In this document: piece after piece, positions 54,749 to 63,165 of the stretch
How the letters are laid out: the number at the start of each line of letters is the position of its first letter
Position numbering within the stretch: position 1 is the first letter of the stretch
Source of the DNA: Glaciimonas sp.
Lineage (GTDB): Bacteria; Pseudomonadota; Gammaproteobacteria; Burkholderiales; Burkholderiaceae_D
Reading direction: 5' to 3'
DNA length: 64,000 bases
NCBI GenBank assembly: GCA_012927585.1
Contig: JABBOY010000012.1
Span: 1-64,000, forward strand
Translations under genes and position numbers: made by a program
Notes under the pieces: generated by a model
Told to the model about the DNA's origin: nothing
Databases searched by the model: none
Seen by the model: the letters and a program-made list of their open reading frames with translations, nothing else

Positions 54749-56299
54749 ATGATCCTAGATGAAATCGCGCGCCGCAACGCCCTGCGCTTTCCGCACAAGC
54801 CGGCCCTGCTCATGGGCGAGCGCGGCGCCACGTGGCAGGAACTGGATCGCCGCGTCGATCGAGTCGCCAATGCCCTGCGTGCGTGCGGCCTGGCACCCGG
54901 CGATCTGGTTGCGGTACTGCTGAACAACTGCGCTGAATTCGTCGAGCTTTATTTCGGTATTGCCCGTGCCGGAATGATTGCCGTGCCGGTCAATTATCAC
55001 CTCATGCCAGGCGAGCTGGCGCAAATCCTCGGCCATGCCAGGCCTTCCCTGTTCGTCGTCGGTGCCGCTTTCGCCGACCAGGCCAGGGATCTGGAGACGC
55101 TGCTGCCGCAACTGCCGCGGCGCTGGCTGGTCGGCGACGGCGCGCTGGCAGGGGCCGAATCCTATGAGCGGATGCTGCGCGAGGCGACCGCCGATCCGGC
55201 CATCTCGCGCGCAGGCGAGAACGAACCCTTTGCCATTTTCTTCACCAGCGGAACCACCGGCCTGCCCAAGGGAGCAATGGTGTCGCACCGCAACCTCACG
55301 GCCAACGCGTTCAACCAGTTCGTTGCCGACGGTAGCCGGCGCGAGGACGTGAACCTGGTGTCCACGCCCATGTACCACATGGGGGCGGTATTCATGGCCA
55401 TCACTTACATGATGCTCGGCTGCACGCAGGTGATCCTCGATGCCTTCGATCCGGCGCGTTGGCTTGATGCGGTGGAGCGGCGCAAGGCCAGCGTCGCCCT
55501 GCTGGTACCGACCATGATCAATGCCGTGCTCAACCATCCAGGTCTGGCGCAATCCGATCTGTCGAGCCTGCGCTGCGTGTTCTATGGCGGCGGCCCCATG
55601 CCTGCCACCGTGCTGCAGCGCGCGCTGCAGCGCCTGCGCTGCGGCTTCACCCAGGGCTACGGCCTCACCGAAACGCTGGAGGCCACCTTCCTGGTGGCGT
55701 CCGACCATGTCCTCGGCGGCAGTGCTCTGCAGGAGAAGCGTCTTGCTTCCGCCGGCCGCGAAGCGGTGGACGCCGAGGTGCGGATCGTGGACGCCGCCGG
55801 CCGTGACTTGGCGCCGGGCGCAGTGGGCGAGGTGCTGGTGCGCAGCCGCTCGGTGATCTCCGGCTACTGGGGTATGCCCGAAGAGACTGCCAATGCGATT
55901 CGCGATGGCTGGTTCCATACCGGCGATCTTGGCTATCTCGACGAAGAGCGCTACCTGTTCCTGGTGGATCGGATCAAAGACATGGTCATCAGCGGGGGCG
56001 TGAACATCTATACCAAGGAAGTGGAGAGCGTTCTCTACGACCATCCGGCGGTGCTGGAGGCCGCGGTCATCGGCCTGCCCGACGAGGAATGGGGCGAAGT
56101 GGTCAGCGCCGCGGTGGTGCTGCGCGCAGGCACGAGCGCTTCTGCGGCGGAATTGATTGAGCATTGCCGGCAGTCGCTATCGAGCTACAAGAAACCGCGG
56201 ATCGTGGCGTTCCTGGACGAATTGCCCAAGAATCCGAGTGGCAAAATCCTCAAGCGCGAACTGCGCCGCTTGCTGAGCGTCGGCAGCGACGCGGCGTGA
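54749..56299 (+). CDS. AMP-forming acyl-CoA ligase
   Basis: 516 aa from ATG 54749 (GGAG upstream; frame open to 54698 inside the previous gene). P-loop FFTSGTTGLPKGAM, YGLTETLEA, HTGDLGYLDEE and C-terminal NPSGKILKREL with the catalytic Lys. It resembles fatty/aryl-acid ligases of the FadD/bile-acid CoA ligase type. Activates the module's acid substrate or an intermediate; specificity unknown. A 469-aa antisense frame across it is a shadow. Confidence 0.85.
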   Translation: MILDEIARRNALRFPHKPALLMGERGATWQELDRRVDRVANALRACGLAPGDLVAVLLNNCAEFVELYFGIARAGMIAVPVNYHLMPGELAQILGHARPSLFVVGAAFADQARDLETLLPQLPRRWLVGDGALAGAESYERMLREATADPAISRAGENEPFAIFFTSGTTGLPKGAMVSHRNLTANAFNQFVADGSRREDVNLVSTPMYHMGAVFMAITYMMLGCTQVILDAFDPARWLDAVERRKASVALLVPTMINAVLNHPGLAQSDLSSLRCVFYGGGPMPATVLQRALQRLRCGFTQGYGLTETLEATFLVASDHVLGGSALQEKRLASAGREAVDAEVRIVDAAGRDLAPGAVGEVLVRSRSVISGYWGMPEETANAIRDGWFHTGDLGYLDEERYLFLVDRIKDMVISGGVNIYTKEVESVLYDHPAVLEAAVIGLPDEEWGEVVSAAVVLRAGTSASAAELIEHCRQSLSSYKKPRIVAFLDELPKNPSGKILKRELRRLLSVGSDAA

Positions 56300-56342
56300 G
56301 TGGCCCCATGCACGAGTAATTCTTCAACAACATTGGCATCCC

Positions 56343-58103
56343 ATGACTCATTCCTACACAGCCCCGCTGGACGATCTGCGTTTTCTGCTGAACGACGTGC
56401 TGGAGTACGGGCAGTTGTTCACCCTGCCCGCTTTCGCCCACGCCGATACCGATCTGGCCGACGCGGTACTGACCGAGGCGGCGCGTTTCACCGCCGGGGT
56501 TCTTGGCCCCATCAACGCGGTCGGCGACGAGCACGGCAGCCGCCTGGAGAACGGCCGCGTGCTGACGCCGCCGGGCTTCCGGGACGCGTACCGCCAGTAT
56601 GTCGAGGGCGGCTGGCCTGGCCTCGACATGCCTCTGGAGTACGGCGGCCAAGCCCTACCCCTGACGCTGCAGTCGGCCTGCGCCGAAATGGTCAACGGCG
56701 CCTGCGTCTCCTTCGGCATGCTTCCGCTCATGGAGCGGGCGGCGACGCGCCTGCTCATCGCGCACGCGCCGAGAGCCGTGGTCGATGTCATGGTGCCACC
56801 TTTGGCTGCGGGCAAGTGGGGTGCCACCATCTGCATCTCGGAAGCCCAGGCCGGTTCGGACGTCGGACGCATCGCCACGCGCGCCGCGCTGCGCGGCGAC
56901 GGCAGCTACGCGCTGAGCGGAACCAAGATCTTCATCACCTATGGCGATCAGGATTTCACCGAGCAGATCATCCACATGGTGCTGGCGCGCCTGCCAGGTG
57001 CGCCGTCGGGTACGCGGGGCCTGAGCCTATTCGTCGTGCCTAGCCGCCGTCTGACGGACGGCGTGCCGGGCGCGGCCAACGGCGTCGCCGTGACCCGCGT
57101 TGAGCACAAGATGGGCCTGAAAGCATCGCCCACCTGCGTGCTCAACTTCGAGGGCGCCGAAGGCTACCTCGTCGGGCGCGAGCACGCAGGCCTGAAGGCA
57201 ATGTTCACCATGGTCAATACCATGCGCCTCGAAGTAGCGGTGCAAGGCGTCGCCATCGCCGGCGCGGCGACGGCCAAGGCGCTGCGCTACGCCATGGAGC
57301 GGCCGCAGGGAGGACCCCCGGCAGTTGCGCCGATCCCGATTATCGATCATGCCGATGTGCGCCGCATGCTCTACACCATGCGCGCGCGCACCGAGGCAAT
57401 GCGGGCGCTGGTATTGGAGACCGCGCTTCAGCTCGACCTGGCGCATGCGGGCCAGCCTTCGCAGCGCGCCGCCGCGCTGGCGCTCGCGGAGTGGCTGTTG
57501 CCGGTATGCAAGGCCTGCGCCTCCGAGGCCGGGTTCGAGGTGGCCAACCTGGCGCTGCAGGTATTCGGCGGCCACGGCTATGTGACCGATGCCGGAGTTG
57601 AGCAATACGTGCGCGACAGCCGGGTGATGTCGATCTATGAGGGCGCGAATGGCATCCAGGCCCTCGATCTCGTCATGCGCAAGCTCACGCAGGACGACGG
57701 TGAGCGCTACCGGCTGTTCACTGCGCGGATCCGCGCCGACCTGGATCGTTGCGGCGACCGTCCCGAACTGGCGCATATTCATACGGCATTGGTGCAAGGG
57801 CTGACGCGCCTGGATGCCTGTACCGAGGCGCTCGTGGCTCGCATGGCGCAGCACAGCCGCGATGCCGAGGCCGGCGCCAGCGCCTACCTGGCGCTGGTGG
57901 GACTGGTGGCCGGTGGCTGGATGTGGTTGCGCATGGCTGCGGCGGCCGACGGCGACGCGCCGCAACACTGCGCGAAGCGCTCTGTCGCGCGCTTCTATGG
58001 CGAGTATCTAATACCCGAGTCGCGCACCCTGGAATGCCGCGCGCTGTTGGGCGCCGCGTGCCTGGACCAGCTGGACGGCGCGACATTGGCCGGCACGCAC
58101 TGA
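56343..58103 (+). CDS. Large acyl-CoA dehydrogenase (DmdC-type, ~590 aa)
   Basis: 586 aa, long ACAD class with the YTAPLDDLRFLLNDVL opening, ISEAQAGSDVG and FITYGDQD FAD/substrate segments, and a C-terminal extension. The catalytic glutamate is present in YEGANGIQALDL (Glu in the YEG motif), so this one abstracts a proton in the usual way, unlike the enzyme at 18967. Electrons would go to ETF. No obvious Shine-Dalgarno before the ATG. Second module. Confidence 0.87.
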   Translation: MTHSYTAPLDDLRFLLNDVLEYGQLFTLPAFAHADTDLADAVLTEAARFTAGVLGPINAVGDEHGSRLENGRVLTPPGFRDAYRQYVEGGWPGLDMPLEYGGQALPLTLQSACAEMVNGACVSFGMLPLMERAATRLLIAHAPRAVVDVMVPPLAAGKWGATICISEAQAGSDVGRIATRAALRGDGSYALSGTKIFITYGDQDFTEQIIHMVLARLPGAPSGTRGLSLFVVPSRRLTDGVPGAANGVAVTRVEHKMGLKASPTCVLNFEGAEGYLVGREHAGLKAMFTMVNTMRLEVAVQGVAIAGAATAKALRYAMERPQGGPPAVAPIPIIDHADVRRMLYTMRARTEAMRALVLETALQLDLAHAGQPSQRAAALALAEWLLPVCKACASEAGFEVANLALQVFGGHGYVTDAGVEQYVRDSRVMSIYEGANGIQALDLVMRKLTQDDGERYRLFTARIRADLDRCGDRPELAHIHTALVQGLTRLDACTEALVARMAQHSRDAEAGASAYLALVGLVAGGWMWLRMAAAADGDAPQHCAKRSVARFYGEYLIPESRTLECRALLGAACLDQLDGATLAGTH

Positions 58104-58280
58104 ATGAAGATCGCAGTCAGGAGAGTACCGGAGAGTTGCGAGCGGCCCGAGAGGCGGCCCAGGCGGAAGAGTCGATTGACCAACATCGACTAAGTGCCAT
58201 TGATGTTTTTGAGAACGCCGAATGCAAGTTCGCAGCAGGCAAATTGATCTGGCTGGAAGGCCAATTTGGAGGAGACGAGC

Positions 58281-60233
58281 ATGGAAATGAAATATCCGAA
58301 GTTGTTTGCGCGTGGGCGGATCGGAACTCTGGAATTGCCCAACCGAGTCATCAAGGCACCCACGTCCACCGCCATGAGCAACATGGACGGCACGGTGTCA
58401 GAGCGCTTGCTGCGCCACTATCGCGAGGTGGCCAGGGGCGGCACCGGGCTGATCATCGTCGAGTACGCCTATGTGGACGACATCGCCAGCAAGTCGGCGC
58501 ACTGCCAGTTGGGCATCAGCAGCGACGAGCACATCGCCGGACTGGCCCTGCTCGCCCAAACCATCAAGGAACAGGGTGCCCGCGCCGGCATCCAGATCGA
58601 ACATTGTGGCCGCCAGAAATTTCTCGGCACGCCGCCGATCAAGGCAGCCTCTGCCGTGCCTTGGCTGGCGCTGAAGGCGCGTAGCGGTGACAAAGCGATT
58701 CCAGAAGTGCTGTCCATTGCCGAGATAGAGCAGATCGTCGAGGCGTTCGGGGACGCGACCAAGCGTGCCGTGGCGGCCGGCTTCGACCTAGTGGAGATCC
58801 ACGGCGCCCATGGTTATCTGATTACCAATTTTCTCTCGCCGCACACCAATAAACGGACCGACCGCTACGGCGGTTCGCTGGAAAACCGCATGCGTCTGCT
58901 GGTGGAAATCATTCGCAACGCCCGTGACAAGGTCGGCCGCAGCTTCCCGCTGACCGTGCGTCTAAGCGGCTCCGATTACGAGCCGGACGGCTTCGGCATC
59001 GACGAGACCATCGAAGTTGCCAAGACTGCAGAAAGGCTTGGCCTTGATGCCATCCACGTGTCGGGTGGCGATCATCATCAGATGATCCACCAGGTCAGCC
59101 CGATGTCCATTCCCCGTCTGCACAACGTATGGGCGGCGGAGGCGGTGCGCAAGGAGGTCGGCATCCCGGTCATAGCGTCGGGCTCGATCACGCTTCCGGA
59201 ATTTGCCGAAAGCATTCTGGCCGAGGGCAAGGGCGATTTCATATCCTTGGGTCGACCGCTATGGGCCGACCCGCAATGGACTAACAAGGCGCGGGACGGC
59301 CGTCAGCAAGACATTCGTCCATGCATTCGCTGCAACGACGGCTGTCTGGATCGCACATTCTTCCGCTTCCACGCTGTCGGTTGTTCGGTCAATCCGGAGA
59401 TCGGGCGCGAAGGGGACCTGCAGGTCACGCCGGCACTGCAGCGCAAAAGGGTCGCGGTCATAGGCGGCGGCGTGGCCGGCATGGAGGCGGCGCGGGTTGC
59501 GGCATTGCGCGGTCACCGCGTGACGCTGTTCGAGAAACGCAGCCTGGGCGGTGTGCTCAATGAAGGCTCGGTGGCGGAATTCAAGTCCGACCTGCGCTTT
59601 CTTAACCAGTATCTAGCGACCCAGATGGGCCAGCTTGATGTCCAAGTAATCAAGCAGCAGGCCGACGCCGACGACATCACGCCCAGGGACTTCGATGCCG
59701 CCGTTGTCGCCACCGGCGGAGGGCCTGCCGCACCGGCTGTCCCCGGTCTGGACGGGCCTCGTGTCATGGATGCCATCGATATTTTCAACGGCCAAGCCAC
59801 GGCAGACAAGCGGGTCGTGGTGCTCGGTGGCGGCGAGACAGCCGTCGAGGTGGCGCTGTACCTGGAGCAAGCCGGACATGACGTCACGCTGATCCATCGT
59901 CGCGACGATCTCATGGCGCGGGATTGCACTATTACCGACAAGATATCCTACAGCGAGATGCTAGCCAAATCCGGCGTCAAGGTTGTCACCGGGCTGCAGT
60001 TGACCGAAGTCAAGGACGGCCGCGTCACAGCGACGGATAGAAACGGCAAGGCGTCCCATTTCGAAGCCGATTCCATCGTTACTGCCCTCGGCTATACGCC
60101 GATCAGGGACGGCTTGGCCGAAGCGCTGCGCGCAAAAGGCGGGATCGAGGTATGCGAGGTGGGCGACTGCTTGCGCACTGCCAAAGTCTATGACGCCATG
60201 CATGCGGGTTATCGTGCCGGCTGCCGGATCTGA
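58281..60233 (+). CDS. OYE-family NADH:flavin oxidoreductase (2,4-dienoyl-CoA reductase type), copy 2
   Basis: 650 aa from ATG 58281 with GGAGGAG seven bases upstream. FMN barrel (IQIEHCGRQ, HGAHGYLITNFLSP), intact cluster motif CIRCNDGCLDR...C with four cysteines, then GGGVAGMEAA and GGGETAVEVA dinucleotide motifs. Catalyses NAD(P)H-dependent reduction of an unsaturated CoA ester; may be aryl-CoA reductase-like. The ~175 bp before it hold no gene. It belongs to the second module by position. Confidence 0.87.
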   Translation: MEMKYPKLFARGRIGTLELPNRVIKAPTSTAMSNMDGTVSERLLRHYREVARGGTGLIIVEYAYVDDIASKSAHCQLGISSDEHIAGLALLAQTIKEQGARAGIQIEHCGRQKFLGTPPIKAASAVPWLALKARSGDKAIPEVLSIAEIEQIVEAFGDATKRAVAAGFDLVEIHGAHGYLITNFLSPHTNKRTDRYGGSLENRMRLLVEIIRNARDKVGRSFPLTVRLSGSDYEPDGFGIDETIEVAKTAERLGLDAIHVSGGDHHQMIHQVSPMSIPRLHNVWAAEAVRKEVGIPVIASGSITLPEFAESILAEGKGDFISLGRPLWADPQWTNKARDGRQQDIRPCIRCNDGCLDRTFFRFHAVGCSVNPEIGREGDLQVTPALQRKRVAVIGGGVAGMEAARVAALRGHRVTLFEKRSLGGVLNEGSVAEFKSDLRFLNQYLATQMGQLDVQVIKQQADADDITPRDFDAAVVATGGGPAAPAVPGLDGPRVMDAIDIFNGQATADKRVVVLGGGETAVEVALYLEQAGHDVTLIHRRDDLMARDCTITDKISYSEMLAKSGVKVVTGLQLTEVKDGRVTATDRNGKASHFEADSIVTALGYTPIRDGLAEALRAKGGIEVCEVGDCLRTAKVYDAMHAGYRAGCRI

Positions 60234-60411
60234 GCCGGGCATCGCCCTGACAAGATAGTTATAAGCATTTTCGGGATATGGCCCCGGAGCCGATGGATAG
60301 TACCAGCACCGCGGAGTCAATAAGCTTAAGACCCTGCCGTCGGCAACACAATAACGGATGCGGGAACCGACCGATCGGACTCGTACATTGATCTGCGGCA
60401 AGGAGGAGGAG

Positions 60412-61980
60412 ATGGACAAATTGCCACATGTGTACCCAACTGTTGTGCATATGCTTGCCGCTGCGGCAAAGCAAGCGCCGCAGCGCGAGGCATTGGTGTG
60501 CCAGGGCGAGCGGCTGACGTATGCGGAGTACTTGCGCTGCGTCGCCGGGTTCGCCCATGAATTGCTTGGGCTCGGCACCAGTGGCAGACGCGTCGGCATC
60601 GTCCTTGGCAACTCGATCGACATCTGTATCGCCATGTTCGGGGTGCATGCCGCGCGGGCGCAGGCCGCACCGTTCAATCCGCTGTATACCGAGCACGAGT
60701 TGCGCATACTTTTTCGGGATGCCGATTTGCATGTCCTGATCTACGCGCAGGACAAGCGCGGCATGATCGAAGCGCTGGCCGATGAGCTGGCCATCGCCCA
60801 TCGCATCTGCATCGGCAATGGCGCCGGCGGCGGCCGGCTCAACGTCTGGCGCGATGCCGCCGGCCTCGATCTGCCGCAGCCCCTGCCCGCTCCAGCCGAC
60901 TTGGCGACGCTGCAATACACGGGCGGCACTACGGGCCGATCGAAGGGCGTGGATTTGCGGCACCACGCGGTTGCGGTCAATCTCAGCCAGCGCGAAGCGC
61001 TGCTGCCGGCACGCCAGGACTGCGAACGGCTGCTATGCGTCATGCCGCTGTTCCATGTCTACGCCGTTGCCATGTGCCTGCATAACATGGCCTACGCGCG
61101 CGGCACGCTGGTCATGCTGCCACGCTACACGCCGGAAGCGGTGTTCGAGGCGCTCGCTCAGGAGCGAATCACTATCTTCGCTGGGAGCCCAACGCTGTTT
61201 TCCAGCCTGCTGAACCACCAGGATTTCGGGCATGCCGTCTTCACCGGGCTTCATCTTTCCTACTCCGGCTCGGCCGCGCTGCCGGAAGATCTGCTGCGCC
61301 GATGGGAAGCCGCCACGGGGGTGCCGGTAATGGAAGGATATGGGCAGACGGAGGCGGGGCCGGTGGTGAGCTTCAACCCGCTCGACAGCGTTCGCAAATT
61401 GGGTTCTGTGGGGCTGCCGCTGCCCGGTACGGAAGTCGAGATCGTCGATTTGGAGAGCGGCCGGAGACCGCTCGACACCGGCAAAAAAGGCGAGATCCGC
61501 GTGCGCGGTCCGCAACTCATGGCAGGCTATCGCAACCTGCCGGAAGAAACCGACCAGACGCTACGCGACGGCTGGCTATATACCGGCGACATCGGCGAGC
61601 TGGACGGCGACGGCTATCTGTACATCCGCGATCGCAAGAAGGAAATGGCGAAGGTTTCCGGTTTCAACGTCTTCCCGCGCGAAATCGAGGAAGTGCTCTA
61701 CCTGCACCCGGGGGTCGGCGAAGCCGCGGCAGTGGCGGTTCCGGATGCCTATCGCGGCGAGGTAATCACGGCTTTCGTGGCGCCACGCCCTGGCCACCCG
61801 GTAACGGCCGAGCAACTGACCGAGCACTGCAAGAGCCACTTGGCCAAGTACAAAGTCCCGGCGCAGATTTTTCTGGTCGCAGCGCTACCCAAGACCGGAG
61901 TGGGAAAGATCGACAAGAACCGGCTGCGCGAAACGCGGCGGGCAATCACTGATGCTGTGGATGAGTCCAGCGGCACATGA
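60412..61980 (+). CDS. AMP-forming acyl-CoA ligase
   Basis: 522 aa from ATG 60412, preceded by AAGGAGGAGG (frame open to 60358). P-loop QYTGGTTGRSKGV, YGQTEAGPV, YTGDIGELDGDGY and TGVGKIDKN. Typical long-chain/aryl acid ligase, different in sequence from those at 13546 and 54749. It overlaps the following periplasmic-protein gene by ATGA, which joins the ligase to the transport genes and suggests vectorial activation of an imported acid (inference). Confidence 0.85.
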   Translation: MDKLPHVYPTVVHMLAAAAKQAPQREALVCQGERLTYAEYLRCVAGFAHELLGLGTSGRRVGIVLGNSIDICIAMFGVHAARAQAAPFNPLYTEHELRILFRDADLHVLIYAQDKRGMIEALADELAIAHRICIGNGAGGGRLNVWRDAAGLDLPQPLPAPADLATLQYTGGTTGRSKGVDLRHHAVAVNLSQREALLPARQDCERLLCVMPLFHVYAVAMCLHNMAYARGTLVMLPRYTPEAVFEALAQERITIFAGSPTLFSSLLNHQDFGHAVFTGLHLSYSGSAALPEDLLRRWEAATGVPVMEGYGQTEAGPVVSFNPLDSVRKLGSVGLPLPGTEVEIVDLESGRRPLDTGKKGEIRVRGPQLMAGYRNLPEETDQTLRDGWLYTGDIGELDGDGYLYIRDRKKEMAKVSGFNVFPREIEEVLYLHPGVGEAAAVAVPDAYRGEVITAFVAPRPGHPVTAEQLTEHCKSHLAKYKVPAQIFLVAALPKTGVGKIDKNRLRETRRAITDAVDESSGT

Positions 61981-63152
61981 CAAGGCGAAAAAATCCGATG
62001 AAGCTCAATGAGAATCAAAATTTTATGGAAACAGAGTTAGGACAGCCTCCACCTCCGCGACGGGAGCATGCCGGCGGCACTGCTAAGCTAATTAAGCTGG
62101 GGTTATCCATTATACCTTGGTTGATCATTGCCGCTTTGTTATGGGTTGCCTTGTTTATTAAGCCGCAACCGGTAGGTATTACTGTGCAGCCGCCATCGAT
62201 AGAGCACACGGACTCCTTCTACGGCATTACATCGCCAGCTAAAGGAGTGCTGTGGATTGCCGGCAATAAAGGCAAAATAGTGCGTAGCGAAGATGACGGG
62301 CTGAATTGGGCTTCGCAAAAGACGCCGACGCTACAACACCTGCAGGACATTGCTAGTTGGGATATCAAGCGCGCCGTGGCAGTCGGCAACAAGGGAGTAG
62401 TGATCATCACCTCAGACGGCGGCGCGACCTGGACCGAGGTGCCAGCCCCCCTTTCGACAGTCTCCAACAAGTTGCTGCGGGTCAAGACTTTGCCCGAAGG
62501 GCGCGCTTGGGCGGTCGGGGAAATGGGTGCGCTACTGGAAAGTGTCGACTATGGACACACTTGGCAGCGCCGACGCGGGGAGGAAGACGCTGCCTGGAAC
62601 GATGTGCTGTTCCTCGATGCATCGAACGGCTGGCTGATGGGAGAGGCCGGACGAATGATGCGTACCAGTGATGGAGGAAAAAATTGGGAGTCCGTAAGTA
62701 GCCCGGTGAAGATCAGCTTGATGGCCGTCGCGTTTCGTGATGCCGCCAACGGTGTCGCTGTGGGCTTGGAGGGATCATTGCTGGCAACCCACGATGGCGG
62801 CAAAACCTGGGTTCTGCTATCCCGTGCCAAGCGTCCCGCCGTGGGTGCGTCGCCCGAAGCAGCCGTCAAGCCCTCAGCAATGCCTACCAAACAGCGTGTC
62901 GTGGAAGAAGCAAGTGAGCATCTATTCGATGTCGCCTGGGACGAGGCGCAACAAATTTGGTTTGCCGTCGGCAACCAAGGAATATGGGTGCGTGGCAGCA
63001 AGAACGCCGATATCTGGGAGGCGGGGCGCATCAACCCGCGCGACATGGCTTGGCATACACGGGTAATCGCAACGAATGGGCATACCTATCTTGCCGGCGC
63101 CAGCGTGGGCGAGTGGAATGAACGCGCCTGGCGAGCGTTTACTAGTAAGTAA
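61977..63152 (+). CDS. YCF48/photosystem II assembly-like beta-propeller protein, membrane-anchored
   Basis: 391 aa; a single membrane span (residues ~40-61) follows a proline-rich N-terminus, and the rest is a repeated DGGxTW-type sialidase/BNR propeller (SDGGATWTEV, SDGGKNWESV, HDGGKTWVLL). Such proteins often accompany RND transporters in hydrophobic-substrate catabolic clusters. The base composition looks lower in GC than the upstream enzymes. Its exact role is unknown. The RND gene follows 13 bp later. Confidence 0.78.
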   Translation: MTRRKNPMKLNENQNFMETELGQPPPPRREHAGGTAKLIKLGLSIIPWLIIAALLWVALFIKPQPVGITVQPPSIEHTDSFYGITSPAKGVLWIAGNKGKIVRSEDDGLNWASQKTPTLQHLQDIASWDIKRAVAVGNKGVVIITSDGGATWTEVPAPLSTVSNKLLRVKTLPEGRAWAVGEMGALLESVDYGHTWQRRRGEEDAAWNDVLFLDASNGWLMGEAGRMMRTSDGGKNWESVSSPVKISLMAVAFRDAANGVAVGLEGSLLATHDGGKTWVLLSRAKRPAVGASPEAAVKPSAMPTKQRVVEEASEHLFDVAWDEAQQIWFAVGNQGIWVRGSKNADIWEAGRINPRDMAWHTRVIATNGHTYLAGASVGEWNERAWRAFTSK

Positions 63153-63165
63153 AGGGGATAGTGCA

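Noticed and set aside
54755-56164. 469-codon open frame on the minus strand
   Set aside because: Lies entirely antisense to a well-supported CoA ligase; GC-rich codon bias leaves such shadows, and its translation shows no domain pattern.
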